Positions 27,646 to 36,711 of a stretch of DNA of 56,198 nucleotides are shown here, one piece after another. Below the pieces are notes generated by a model. That model was not told the origin of the DNA. It was given only the letters and a program-made list of their open reading frames with translations, and searched no databases. The stretch's first letter is position 1. Every line of letters begins with the position of its first letter. The position numbers were made by a program, and so were the translations under genes. Origin of the DNA: Eubacteriales bacterium (GTDB taxonomy: Bacteria > Bacillota > Clostridia > Lachnospirales > Lachnospiraceae); the NCBI GenBank assembly GCA_030533235.1, contig JAUNJN010000011.1:1-56198 (forward strand), written 5' to 3'.

Positions 27646-30231
27646 CTACAAGTTTTCTTCCACATAGTTTTCAAATTCTTCCATTGACATAAGAACCTTT
27701 CTCGGTTTTGTACCTTCTTCCGGACCGACAACTCCGGCATCCGACAGCTGATCCATGATTCTTGCCGCACGGTTAAATCCGATTTTGTATACTCTCTGCA
27801 ACATTCCAATTGACGCTTTATCTTTTCCGATAATAAATTTTCCTGCATCAACAAAATAATCATCGTATTCCGATTCAGGAGCCGATTTTGCACCACTGCT
27901 GTTTCCCACAACCTTGCTACTGTCAAGTTCCTCAATTACACGATTGTCATAGGTTCCTTCCCCGTTTTGCTTTTTGAGAAAATCTACAACACCTGCGATT
28001 TCATCATCTGAAAGAAATGCACCCTGTACACGAACAGGTTTTGGATATCCGGTTGGATAAAACAACATATCACCTTTACCCAAAAGCTTTTCTGCACCAT
28101 TCATATCAAGGATTGTTCTTGAATCTACACCGGAGGATACCGTCATAGCAATACGCGACGGAACATTTGCTTTTATTAAGCCTGTAATTACATCTACCGA
28201 CGGACGTTGCGTCGCAATAACAAGATGAATACCGGCTGCTCTTGCAAGTTGCGAAAGACGAACAATCGCATCTTCAACCTCACCATGTGCGACCATCATA
28301 AGATCTGCAAGCTCATCTACAATAATGATGATTTGAGGAAGCTTCTTAAGCTCTTCATTTCCTTCCTCACAGCCTGTAACCTGCTTAACCTTTTCATTAT
28401 ATCCTTGTAGATTGCGTACATTATATTGTGCAAACAACTGATAACGATTAGTCATCTCAAGCACTGCCCAATTAAGTGCACCCGCGGCCTTTTTCGGATC
28501 GGTAACAACCGGAATCAACATATGCGGTATACCATTATAGATACTAAGCTCAACCTGCTTTGGATCAACCATAATAAGCTTTACATCATTCGGATTTGCT
28601 TTATAAATAATACTCATAATCAGTGTATTAATACACACAGATTTACCGGATCCGGTTGCACCGGCAACAAGTAAATGCGGCATTTTTGCTATATCTGCTA
28701 CAATCACCTGTCCACTAATATCTTTTCCAACCGCAAACGCAATATTGGAAGGATATTTCTGAAATGTATCGGATTCCAACAGATCTCTAAAATATACAGC
28801 TTGACTTTCTTTATTCGGAACCTCAATTCCGATAGCAGCCTTCCCCGGAATCGGTGCTTCGATACGGATGTCCGCAGCTGCAAGATTCAGTTTAATATCA
28901 TCTGCAAGATTCACAATCTTACTTACCTTAACACCCTGCTCCGGTTGAAGCTCATAACGCGTAACGGAAGGTCCGCAGCTATAATTTGTAATTGAAACAT
29001 TTACACCAAAATTCTCCAAGGTGCGTTTTAACTTCATCGCAGTCTCTCGAACACTTGCATCACCGCTCGACTGTTTTGTCTTTGCTGTTTTGAGTAAGGA
29101 TAATGGCGGAAAAATATATTCTTTTGGAATCACATCACCACTTTCCTCATCTGTGACTTCAAACGTCTTTTCCGGCTTTGTTGCAACAGAAACATCCTGC
29201 TTCGACAACATATCCGCAATCTCATCACGTTCAGCAATCATTTCACTTGTTGATTCTTTTGTTTTTTTATGCTTGCGTTTTGGCTCTGCAACAGGTATTT
29301 CTTCGAATTCTTCCGAAGCAACTTCCGGAAATGACATATCCGCAAATGCTGTATCCGAAGTATTATCAAATATACCATCCTCAAAAATATCTGCATGAGG
29401 AAGTGGTTTTAGTTCGTGAACTTCTTCACTTGCTACTTTTTGATTTTTTGACTTTCTTTTTTCCTTTTTATTTGTGCCACCCGATTCTAATACGCGAATA
29501 TTATCAAGCATATTCTTATTCTGTTTACTATGTTCTTCAGAATAATTTGCAGTTTCCTTATACGCCTGCTCTTTCTCTTCCCGGGAATAATTCATCTTGT
29601 GTTTTACCATCCCGATCAACGAAACATCAACAACAATAATAACACCGATAATTGTCAACAAAACCGTAACAATAATACATCCAATAAATCCAATTAGTTT
29701 ATGCAACAAAACCAGAATTCCGCCTAAAATCACACCTCCGCCACGTTTATGATTCGCGCCATTTTGATATAAGCTTTTTATGGTCATTGCATCTACACCG
29801 TTTACAAGCTGACAAATAAATGCTATCACAAGCAGAAAAATACCAACACATAACACACGTTTTACAATCGGTTTTTGAGCTCCGTTTGATAGCAAAAATG
29901 CTGCTGATAAAAACAAATATACCGGCAACAAATATGCAATACTTCCGGTTAATCCAAAAAGAATCTTAGAAATGAAATTACCTACAACTCCACACCATCC
30001 AAACGAACTACACAACAAAAATACACAAACGGCAAGATAAACAAATACTAATATCTCATTTCGTCTTGGATTCGACATACTTTCCTTTTGTTGCATTTGT
30101 TTACTTTGACCGGAGTGTGTACTGTTTTTTACATCATGTCCGGTTTGATTCGACCGACTTGATGCGTGATTATATGTACGATTGGAAGATGTGTTTGGTT
30201 TCATTCCCCGGGATTGATTTGTAGTCGCCAT
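27646..30231 (-). CDS. ftsK: DNA translocase FtsK/SpoIIIE family, 861 aa
   Basis: This is a septum-located ATPase that pumps chromosomal DNA during division or sporulation. The N-terminal ~55 residues are polar, then about four membrane helices lie at 55-210, a charged linker to about 370, and the motor with Walker A VAGATGSGKSVCINTL, Walker B IIIIVDELADLMM and ATQRPSVDVITG. A winged-helix gamma domain near the C-terminus (KASIGMLQRVYKIGFNRAARIMDQL) reads KOPS/SRS-like sites. The ATG at 30231 has GAGGGG about 10 nt upstream; an ATG 18 nt earlier overlaps that site. FtsK and SpoIIIE roles cannot be told apart here. Confidence 0.95.
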   Translation of the reverse strand: MATTNQSRGMKPNTSSNRTYNHASSRSNQTGHDVKNSTHSGQSKQMQQKESMSNPRRNEILVFVYLAVCVFLLCSSFGWCGVVGNFISKILFGLTGSIAYLLPVYLFLSAAFLLSNGAQKPIVKRVLCVGIFLLVIAFICQLVNGVDAMTIKSLYQNGANHKRGGGVILGGILVLLHKLIGFIGCIIVTVLLTIIGVIIVVDVSLIGMVKHKMNYSREEKEQAYKETANYSEEHSKQNKNMLDNIRVLESGGTNKKEKRKSKNQKVASEEVHELKPLPHADIFEDGIFDNTSDTAFADMSFPEVASEEFEEIPVAEPKRKHKKTKESTSEMIAERDEIADMLSKQDVSVATKPEKTFEVTDEESGDVIPKEYIFPPLSLLKTAKTKQSSGDASVRETAMKLKRTLENFGVNVSITNYSCGPSVTRYELQPEQGVKVSKIVNLADDIKLNLAAADIRIEAPIPGKAAIGIEVPNKESQAVYFRDLLESDTFQKYPSNIAFAVGKDISGQVIVADIAKMPHLLVAGATGSGKSVCINTLIMSIIYKANPNDVKLIMVDPKQVELSIYNGIPHMLIPVVTDPKKAAGALNWAVLEMTNRYQLFAQYNVRNLQGYNEKVKQVTGCEEGNEELKKLPQIIIIVDELADLMMVAHGEVEDAIVRLSQLARAAGIHLVIATQRPSVDVITGLIKANVPSRIAMTVSSGVDSRTILDMNGAEKLLGKGDMLFYPTGYPKPVRVQGAFLSDDEIAGVVDFLKKQNGEGTYDNRVIEELDSSKVVGNSSGAKSAPESEYDDYFVDAGKFIIGKDKASIGMLQRVYKIGFNRAARIMDQLSDAGVVGPEEGTKPRKVLMSMEEFENYVEENL

Positions 30232-30261
30232 AATAATATGTCCCCTCATTTATTGCTTACA

Positions 30262-30291
30262 ATATGTACAGGCAAAAATGCCTGTACATAT
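30262..30291. repeat. Perfect 13-bp inverted repeat between tepA and ftsK
   Basis: Arms ATATGTACAGGCA and TGCCTGTACATAT flank a 4-nt loop. As RNA it forms a 13-bp perfect hairpin 8 nt after the tepA stop and 30 nt before the ftsK start. There is no U-run on the minus strand, so it is not a classic terminator. It may be an mRNA processing or stability element, or a binding site for a dimeric regulator. Confidence 0.8.
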
Positions 30292-30298
30292 CATTTGA

Positions 30299-31057
30299 TT
30301 AAAAATCATTCTCTGATATTTTACTATTTTTTTTCGAATTTATCAAGTCATAGAGACAATCTAATGCACGATGAACGCCACCTACCCTGTCAATAATCCC
30401 GCGTTCAACAGCCTGTCGACCGACCAGAACTGATCCAATATCTTTTGTTAATTCCTTTGTGTTAAACATTATTTCACGAAGTTCTTCTTCTCTGACAGCA
30501 CAATGTGAAGCTGTAAAATCAATAATTCTATCCTGCATACGTTCAATATATTCATAGTTTTGCCGTACTCCAAGAACAGTACCATTCATCCGAATCGGAT
30601 GTACAACCATAGTTGCAGACGGAACGATAAATGTTACATCCCCCGAAACAGCAAGCGGCACACCAATTGAATGCCCACCGCCAAGAACAAGCGTTACCTT
30701 TGGTTTACTGATTGAAGCAATCATCTCTGCTATGGCAAGACCCGCCTCAACATCTCCCCCCACCGTATTTAGCAAAACTAAAAGTCCATCAATTTCGTCA
30801 TTATCTTCTACAACTGCAAGCTGTGGTAATATATGCTCATATTTACTTGTTTTAGCCTGTGCACCCAGGCATTCATGTCCCTCGATTTCACCAATAATAT
30901 TCAACAAATGAATTCTATGATGAAATCGATTATTCATAAGTTTGATTTGGCCGTAATCCGTAATTAATTTCCCCATTGTGTCTTCACTTTCCAGACGATT
31001 TTTCACCTGTTCTCCCATATGTTCCGTTCGACTGGTAGCTGATTCATTTTTTTCCAT
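30299..31057 (-). CDS. tepA: ClpP-family protease TepA (translocation-enhancing protein type), 252 aa
   Basis: This is a ClpP-like serine protease of the TepA/YmfB group. The catalytic serine lies in LVLGGGHSIGVPLAVSGD and the histidine in SATMVVHPIRMNG; LNTVGGDVEAGLAIAEMI is the preceding strand-turn. ClpP assembly and a bacterial sporulation or secretion role are known for relatives. The ATG at 31057 has GGAGGTG 6 nt upstream; an ATG 45 nt earlier lacks one. It precedes ftsK, the same neighbour that tepA has in Bacillus (spoIIIE). No clear promoter was found in the 76 bases before it. Confidence 0.9.
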   Translation of the reverse strand: MEKNESATSRTEHMGEQVKNRLESEDTMGKLITDYGQIKLMNNRFHHRIHLLNIIGEIEGHECLGAQAKTSKYEHILPQLAVVEDNDEIDGLLVLLNTVGGDVEAGLAIAEMIASISKPKVTLVLGGGHSIGVPLAVSGDVTFIVPSATMVVHPIRMNGTVLGVRQNYEYIERMQDRIIDFTASHCAVREEELREIMFNTKELTKDIGSVLVGRQAVERGIIDRVGGVHRALDCLYDLINSKKNSKISENDF

Positions 31058-31133
31058 AATAAACACCTCCATTATTCTTTGTTTATTATGAGAAAATCGC
31101 AAAGTATCTATGCATTTTTGTTTTTTATTTGAA

Positions 31134-31167
31134 TAAAAAAAGACCTGCCTATCTCAAGACAGATCTT
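31134..31167 (-). terminator. Hairpin terminator after the lipoprotein gene
   Basis: On the minus strand AAGATCTGTC pairs with GGCAGGTCTT (10 bp with two G-U pairs, loop of 8) and is followed by seven U. It closes the pnp/GH94/lipoprotein group and separates it from tepA. Confidence 0.9.
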
Positions 31168-31195
31168 TTAACCTTACCTTCCTGTATATACATAT

Positions 31196-31876
31196 TTAAA
31201 ATGTTAATGTATTTACAGCAGCCAGATAGTCAGCAACATGATCTCCATATCCAAAAAACTCAATATAAACCATCATGTTACCTTCAATCACTGCAAGCGC
31301 TCGACCGCAATTCTCATCACCGGCCGAATCAAGATTCCATTCAACACATTCATGATTATTATACATAACTTCTTCATGTGTAATTTCATCTCCGTACACA
31401 GCTTTAATTTGCGGATCAAAAACTGTTTCATAATCCTGTTCCGTATATACGGTATTATTTGAATCGACGCATATTACAAACACACTTTCTGATTCTTCAT
31501 TCATAAAGCACGCAGCATCAATGGAAGAATTCTCCGGACTATACACATACCCGTCCGGAACAACGACAGAAACACCTTTAAACTTGACCATTCCGTCATC
31601 AGAAACAGCAACTTCCTCCGATGTATCATCACTTTGCGAATCATCCGTTTGTGAATCATCCACCGGTGAAACAACTTCCGTTGCTTCTTCTGTTGGTATA
31701 GTTGCTTCCGTTGTCGTAATGCTTTCCTCGCTTGCATCAGTTTTTGTTGATGAAGTAATCTCCTCGGTAGAATTTTGCACCGTTGTCCCATCCTCTTGCT
31801 TTTTGCCGCAGGCAACCACGAAAACAAACACACAACAACAAGCTGCAACAACAATTTGCTTCAAAAAATGCTTCAT
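31196..31876 (-). CDS. Lipoprotein of unknown function, 226 aa
   Basis: A signal peptide of the lipoprotein type ends at the lipobox VVAC, with Cys23 as the lipidated residue; three further cysteines at 13-15 lie in the hydrophobic stretch. A Thr/Ser/Glu/Asp-rich linker spans about 26-85 and keeps the folded part away from the membrane. The C-terminal ~135 residues (FKGVSVVVPDGYVYSPENSS onward) look like a compact alpha/beta domain. I choose the ATG at 31876, with GGAG 9 nt upstream; that site overlaps an ATG 15 nt earlier. It lies 23 nt after the GH94 gene. I recognise no specific family. Confidence 0.8.
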   Translation of the reverse strand: MKHFLKQIVVAACCCVFVFVVACGKKQEDGTTVQNSTEEITSSTKTDASEESITTTEATIPTEEATEVVSPVDDSQTDDSQSDDTSEEVAVSDDGMVKFKGVSVVVPDGYVYSPENSSIDAACFMNEESESVFVICVDSNNTVYTEQDYETVFDPQIKAVYGDEITHEEVMYNNHECVEWNLDSAGDENCGRALAVIEGNMMVYIEFFGYGDHVADYLAAVNTLTF

Positions 31877-31899
31877 TTTTAATTTCTCCATAGAAATAA

Positions 31900-34302
31900 T
31901 TACATTGTCATTATAATTTCATTTGTATCCTTCAACATTTCTTCTGTAACATAATTATCATTTAAAGGACATCCGTTTAATGTAATACTCTTGAAACCGC
32001 TTTCAACTCCATCCGGATTATTTACAACAATGTGCAAATGCTTGCCCCGGAAATCCTTATCAATTTCAAAAGATTTCCAATCGCTTGGGATGGCCGGTGC
32101 AATACGAAGTCCTTCATAATCAGGACGCATACCGAGAATACCCTCTACACATCCAACCATAACCGTAGATGCTGTACCTGTTAACCAGTGTACATGTGAA
32201 CGTCCTTCAAACGGGCTTTCGCTACTTTCTGTAAACTGTCCATGGCAATATGGCTCTAGCTTACGAATCTCTGCCTTATCATTCATAGATGCAGGTGAGC
32301 TTTCATTGAAATACTCAAATGCACGATTACCATGTCCCATTAATGCCTCAGCAAGAATAATCCATCCTTGTGGCTGTGAGAATATACCACCATTTTCCTT
32401 TGTTGCCGGATTAAAGAGCAACATTAATGCACCCTCAAAAGCATGATCCACGTAAGATGGTGCCATAAGTCTTACACCATAAGGTGTATTAAGCTCACGA
32501 TGAACCGACTCAAGTGCCTTTTCTGCCTGATCCTTCGAAGCAAGACCACTAATCACGGCCCACGACTGAGGATTTAACCACATATTTGCTTCCGGATCAT
32601 TTTTAGAACCAATGATCATACCATCTTCTTTATATCCACGGATGTAACGATCATCTTCCCAACACTTAGACTGGATAGTATCACCCATCTCCTTTTGGAT
32701 TTTATCAAGATATGCAAGATATTCTGTATCATTTTTACGTACAGCCCATTCCCGAATCATAGACATCGCATAATAAAGCTGCATAGCAACGAAGGTTGAC
32801 TCTCCCTGCTTTCCAAGTCTTAAACAATCATTCCAGTCAGCATGAAGTCCTGCCGGCATATTATTATTACCAAGACGATTCATAGAAAAATCAATCGCAC
32901 GCTTCAAATGATCATATACCGTACCTTCTCCGCCGTTCGCATAAAGAATCACCTCATCCATAAAATCAATATTACCTGTCTCAGCAATATATTTACGAAT
33001 AGTAGGGAATAGCCACAATGCATCATCTGCACGATATGCAGGGTGTCCGGTCATCTTAACCCATTCCGGATCATCCGGTGTACCTGAATTTCCTGGAACA
33101 AAATCAAATACTACAAGCGGAAGTCCACCACCATTATCAACCTGTGCAGATAACATAAAACGAATCTTCTCAACAGCCATTTCCGGTGCAAGGTGAATAA
33201 CACCCTGAATATCCTGAACGGTATCACGATAACCGTATCCGTTACGAAGACCACAATATGAGAATGATGCAGCTCTTGACCAAATAAATGTCATAAAGCA
33301 TTGATATGCATTCCATGTGTTAATCATTGCATTGAATGACTCACTCGGTGTATGAACCTGCAAATGAGAAAGCTTTGAATGCCAATAGTTTTTAAGCTCT
33401 GCAAGTTCCTCAGCAGCCTTTGCTGCTACATCAGCATAAGATGCCATAACTGCTTCTGTCTCTTCATCGCTCTTCATACCAAGAACAAATGCAAATTCCT
33501 TGCTTTCGCCCGGTGCAAGTGTAAGCTTTGTCTCAAGCGCACCACATGCATTTGAATTGTAATTTAATGCATTTCCGCAATCTCCGCGCTCTACGGATAT
33601 CGGACTTGCATATGAATGATATCTGCCAAGAAATGCTTCCTTATCACCTGCATAGCTTTCTATCTTTGCTCCCGCTAGGCCAAAAAATCTTGTAAATGCA
33701 ACGCTTCCGTTAATAGCAGCACCCTTGTTTACATTTTCATTAATTACCTGCTTAATACGATTCCCCATAAAGTATGTTCTTGTAATAAACAATGTATACT
33801 GCAGATTTACCTGATCCTGCTCATAGTTATTGTCATTTGTAAACTCACAATATCCAAATACAGAAAGCTCTCTTTCCTTATCTGAATTATTTGTTATCTT
33901 TACCTTCCATACTTCATGTGTCTTATCAAGCGGAACATAATATAAGACCTCAGAATCTATTCCGGAATAGGAAGCCTTCATATTGGTATAGCCTGTACCA
34001 TGGTGACATTCACTCTTATATACAGACAAATCCTTTCCAACCGGCTGCCATGATGCAGACCAAAAATCAGAAGTCTGATTATCTCTAATATAAATATAAC
34101 GACCCGGCTGATCAAAGTTATTAAATACATAACGTAAAATACGACCGTTTGCTCCTGACTTTACAAAACTGTATCCCCCTGCGTTATTTGAAATAATTGC
34201 GCCATACTCCGGAGAACCAAGATAATTTGCCCATGGTGCCGGTGTATCTGGTCTGTCAATGACATATTCCTTTGCAGTTTCATCAAAATATCCAAATCTC
34301 AT
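31900..34302 (-). CDS. GH94 cellobiose/cellodextrin phosphorylase, 800 aa
   Basis: GH94 phosphorylases split cellobiose (or cellodextrins) with phosphate to glucose 1-phosphate and glucose in the cytoplasm. The protein opens MRFGYFDETAKEYVIDRPDTP as in cellobiose phosphorylases and has no signal peptide. The (alpha/alpha)6 barrel region has GYRDTVQDIQG, the catalytic-acid block HADWNDCLRLG (Asp near residue 489), and the C-terminal HVHWLTGTASTVMVG phosphate-binding region. Length fits cellobiose phosphorylase (about 810) rather than the longer cellodextrin or cyclic-glucan enzymes. AAGGAGG lies 7 nt before the ATG. No transporter or regulator is adjacent; it follows pnp. Confidence 0.92.
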   Translation of the reverse strand: MRFGYFDETAKEYVIDRPDTPAPWANYLGSPEYGAIISNNAGGYSFVKSGANGRILRYVFNNFDQPGRYIYIRDNQTSDFWSASWQPVGKDLSVYKSECHHGTGYTNMKASYSGIDSEVLYYVPLDKTHEVWKVKITNNSDKERELSVFGYCEFTNDNNYEQDQVNLQYTLFITRTYFMGNRIKQVINENVNKGAAINGSVAFTRFFGLAGAKIESYAGDKEAFLGRYHSYASPISVERGDCGNALNYNSNACGALETKLTLAPGESKEFAFVLGMKSDEETEAVMASYADVAAKAAEELAELKNYWHSKLSHLQVHTPSESFNAMINTWNAYQCFMTFIWSRAASFSYCGLRNGYGYRDTVQDIQGVIHLAPEMAVEKIRFMLSAQVDNGGGLPLVVFDFVPGNSGTPDDPEWVKMTGHPAYRADDALWLFPTIRKYIAETGNIDFMDEVILYANGGEGTVYDHLKRAIDFSMNRLGNNNMPAGLHADWNDCLRLGKQGESTFVAMQLYYAMSMIREWAVRKNDTEYLAYLDKIQKEMGDTIQSKCWEDDRYIRGYKEDGMIIGSKNDPEANMWLNPQSWAVISGLASKDQAEKALESVHRELNTPYGVRLMAPSYVDHAFEGALMLLFNPATKENGGIFSQPQGWIILAEALMGHGNRAFEYFNESSPASMNDKAEIRKLEPYCHGQFTESSESPFEGRSHVHWLTGTASTVMVGCVEGILGMRPDYEGLRIAPAIPSDWKSFEIDKDFRGKHLHIVVNNPDGVESGFKSITLNGCPLNDNYVTEEMLKDTNEIIMTM

Positions 34303-34327
34303 CGATCATCCTCCTTTTTATAAGATA

Positions 34328-34357
34328 ATACATGATGCCCATATGAACATCATGTAT
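34328..34357 (-). terminator. Hairpin after pnp, probable weak terminator
   Basis: Arms ATACATGATG and CATCATGTAT (10 bp, loop of 10) lie 14 nt after the pnp stop. The following minus-strand bases are only mildly U-rich, so read-through into the GH94 gene is likely. No good promoter is visible in the 69-base gap. Confidence 0.55.
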
Positions 34358-34371
34358 GATATCATTATCTT

Positions 34372-36456
34372 TTATTCAACATCCTTTAATGAAAGGCTAA
34401 TCTTGCCCATACGATCGATATCAAGTACCTTAACAGTTACTTCATCACCGATATTTACGACATCCTCAACCTTCTCAACTCTGTGATCAGCAAGCTTTGA
34501 TATATGAATCAAGCCATCCTTATTCGGCGAAAGCTCCACAAATGCTCCGAAGTTCATGATACGAACAACTTTACCTTCATAAATCTGACCAACCTCAATT
34601 GGATCAACAATTGAGCGGATAATTTTAAGTGCCTTATCCATACCGGCCTGCTCAACACCACAAATTGAAACTCTACCGTCATCATCAATATCTATCTTGA
34701 CACCGGTTTCTTCGATAATGCTGTTGATTGTTTTGCCTCTCTGACCGATAATTTCACCAATCTTCTCCGGATCAACCGTTGTCTGAATAATCTTTGGTGC
34801 TAACTCTCCAACACTTGCTCGTGGTTCGGAGATTGCAGGCTTCATACATGTATCCATGATGAAAAGTCTTGCCTCGCGACATCTTGCAATTGCACCTTCC
34901 ACAATCGGTCTTGTCAAACCATGGATCTTAATATCCATCTGGATTGCCGTAATACCCTCTGTTGTACCCGTAACCTTAAAATCCATATCACCAAAGAAAT
35001 CTTCAAGTCCCTGAATATCTGTAAGTAATACATAATCATCATCTGTATCACCTGTTACAAGTCCGCAAGAAATACCGGCAACCATCTTCTTAATTGGTAC
35101 ACCTGCAGCCATAAGTGCCATACATGATGAACATGTTGATGCCATAGAAGTAGAACCATTTGACTCAAATGTCTCTGATACGGAACGGATTGCATATGGG
35201 AATTCCTCCTCTGTCGGAAGTACCGGTAATAATGCCCTCTCTGCAAGTGCTCCGTGACCGATTTCACGACGTCCCGGTCCTCTGGATGGCTTTGTTTCTC
35301 CTACAGAGTAAGAAGGAAAGTTATAGTGATGCATGTATCTCTTTGATACAGCATTCTCATCCAAACCGTCTAATTTCTGTGCTTCTGAAAGTGGTGCCAA
35401 TGTTACAACGTTACAAATCTGTGTTTGTCCTCTTGTAAACATTGCAGAACCATGTACTCTCGGAATAATATCAACCTCAGCAGCAAGCGGTCTGATCTGT
35501 GTAATCTGTCTTCCGTCCGGTCTCTTATGATCTTTTAATATCATCTTACGAACCGTCTTCTTCTGATACTGATAAACAGCCTCATCCAAAACAGCAAGCC
35601 ACTCTTCATTATCGGCAAATGCTTCCTCTAACTTATCTTTAATCTGACGAATGTTTTCCTCACGCACCTGCTTCTCATCTGTAAATACAGCTTCTTCCAT
35701 CTGCTCCGGTGTAACAATCGCCTTAATTGCAGCAAATAACTCCTCCGGAACCGCGCAGCTTGTATATTCGTGTTTTGGCTTTCCGCACTCAGCAACAATC
35801 TGGTCAATAAATGCGATTACCTTCTGATTCAACTCATGAGCTGCATAAATCGCTTCAATCATTTTTGCTTCAGGTACTTCGTTTGCACCTGCCTCAATCA
35901 TAATAACCTTATCTCTTGTTGACGCAACCGTAAGTTTTAAGTCTGATACAAGATTCTGTGCGGAATTCGGGTTAAAAACGAGTTCCCCGTTAATAAGTCC
36001 AACCTGTGTTGTTGCGCAAGGACCATCAAACGGAATGTCAGATATTGCCGTTGCAATTGCAGATCCAAGCATCGCTGTAAGCTCCGGTGAACACTCCGGA
36101 TCAACAGACATAACCATATTGTTTAATGTTACATCATTTCTGTAATCCTTCGGGAACAACGGTCTCATCGGACGGTCAATAACTCTGGATGTAAGGATGG
36201 CATTCTCACTTGCCTTACCTTCTCTTTTGTTAAATCCTCCCGGAATCTTACCTACAGAATAAAGCTTCTCCTCATATTCAACAGAAAGCGGGAAGAAATC
36301 AATTCCTTCTCTTGGTTTCTCTGATGCAGTTGCTGTTGAAAGTACAACCGTATCACCATAGTGCATAAGTGCAGCACCGTTTGCCTGCTTAGCAACTCTT
36401 CCAACATCTACGCGAAGCGTTCTGCCGGCAAGCTCCATCTCAAACTTCTTGTACAT
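34372..36456 (-). CDS. pnp: Polynucleotide phosphorylase
   Basis: PNPase degrades RNA phosphorolytically from the 3' end. Two RNase PH domains are present (N-terminal FEMELAGRTLRVDVGRVAKQANGA; second with KRPDGRQITQIRPL and GSTSMASTCSSCMALMAAGV), then a KH domain (PEKIGEIIGQRGKTINSI) and an S1 domain (GQIYEGKVVRIMNFGAFVELSPNKDGLIHISKLA). 694 residues is the family length. It has its own promoter and a structured leader. Confidence 0.98.
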   Translation of the reverse strand: MYKKFEMELAGRTLRVDVGRVAKQANGAALMHYGDTVVLSTATASEKPREGIDFFPLSVEYEEKLYSVGKIPGGFNKREGKASENAILTSRVIDRPMRPLFPKDYRNDVTLNNMVMSVDPECSPELTAMLGSAIATAISDIPFDGPCATTQVGLINGELVFNPNSAQNLVSDLKLTVASTRDKVIMIEAGANEVPEAKMIEAIYAAHELNQKVIAFIDQIVAECGKPKHEYTSCAVPEELFAAIKAIVTPEQMEEAVFTDEKQVREENIRQIKDKLEEAFADNEEWLAVLDEAVYQYQKKTVRKMILKDHKRPDGRQITQIRPLAAEVDIIPRVHGSAMFTRGQTQICNVVTLAPLSEAQKLDGLDENAVSKRYMHHYNFPSYSVGETKPSRGPGRREIGHGALAERALLPVLPTEEEFPYAIRSVSETFESNGSTSMASTCSSCMALMAAGVPIKKMVAGISCGLVTGDTDDDYVLLTDIQGLEDFFGDMDFKVTGTTEGITAIQMDIKIHGLTRPIVEGAIARCREARLFIMDTCMKPAISEPRASVGELAPKIIQTTVDPEKIGEIIGQRGKTINSIIEETGVKIDIDDDGRVSICGVEQAGMDKALKIIRSIVDPIEVGQIYEGKVVRIMNFGAFVELSPNKDGLIHISKLADHRVEKVEDVVNIGDEVTVKVLDIDRMGKISLSLKDVE

Positions 36457-36495
36457 AATAAATGTTCTCCTTGATTAATATTTTGGATTAAGACT

Positions 36496-36549
36496 CCGAA
36501 ACGACTGAAAAAAGCTTTTTGCACAAAAAACGCTTTTCAGTAGTCTCGG
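36496..36549 (-). promoter_or_regulatory. Long imperfect hairpin in the pnp leader
   Basis: On the minus strand CCGAGACTACTGAAAAGC (36532-36549) can pair with GCTTTTTTCAGTCGTTTCGG (36496-36515) around a 16-nt loop. It starts about 18 nt after the predicted transcription start and lies about 40 nt before the pnp start codon. A double-stranded leader that is cut by RNase III controls pnp in E. coli; a similar use here is inference. Confidence 0.6.
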
Positions 36550-36573
36550 TTATATCTTAATACAATCTCTAAA

Positions 36574-36602
36574 ATTATAACATTTATCCTTTCCTTTTTC
36601 AA
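36574..36602 (-). promoter_or_regulatory. Sigma-A type promoter of pnp
   Basis: TTGAAA (36597-36602), a 17-nt spacer and a perfect TATAAT (36574-36579) on the minus strand, about 118 nt before the pnp start codon. Confidence 0.85.
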
Positions 36603-36663
36603 GAGGTTATCTATGTGATACACGCGGAACGTTTTTTCTTTATGGAACACACTTTCCTATGCA

Positions 36664-36693
36664 ATAAAAAAACCACGGGAATAATCCCGTGGT
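36664..36693 (-). terminator. Strong terminator after the major pilin gene
   Basis: On the minus strand ACCACGGGA and TCCCGTGGT form a 9-bp GC-rich stem with a 4-nt loop, followed by seven U. It ends the pilin transcript 18 nt after its stop codon. Confidence 0.93.
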
Positions 36694-36711
36694 TCTAACA
36701 GTCATTGAATA

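Noticed and set aside
27588-27935. A 115-residue minus-strand frame overlapping the 3' end of ftsK
   Set aside because: It lies in another frame of the conserved ftsK C-terminal region and resembles no protein.
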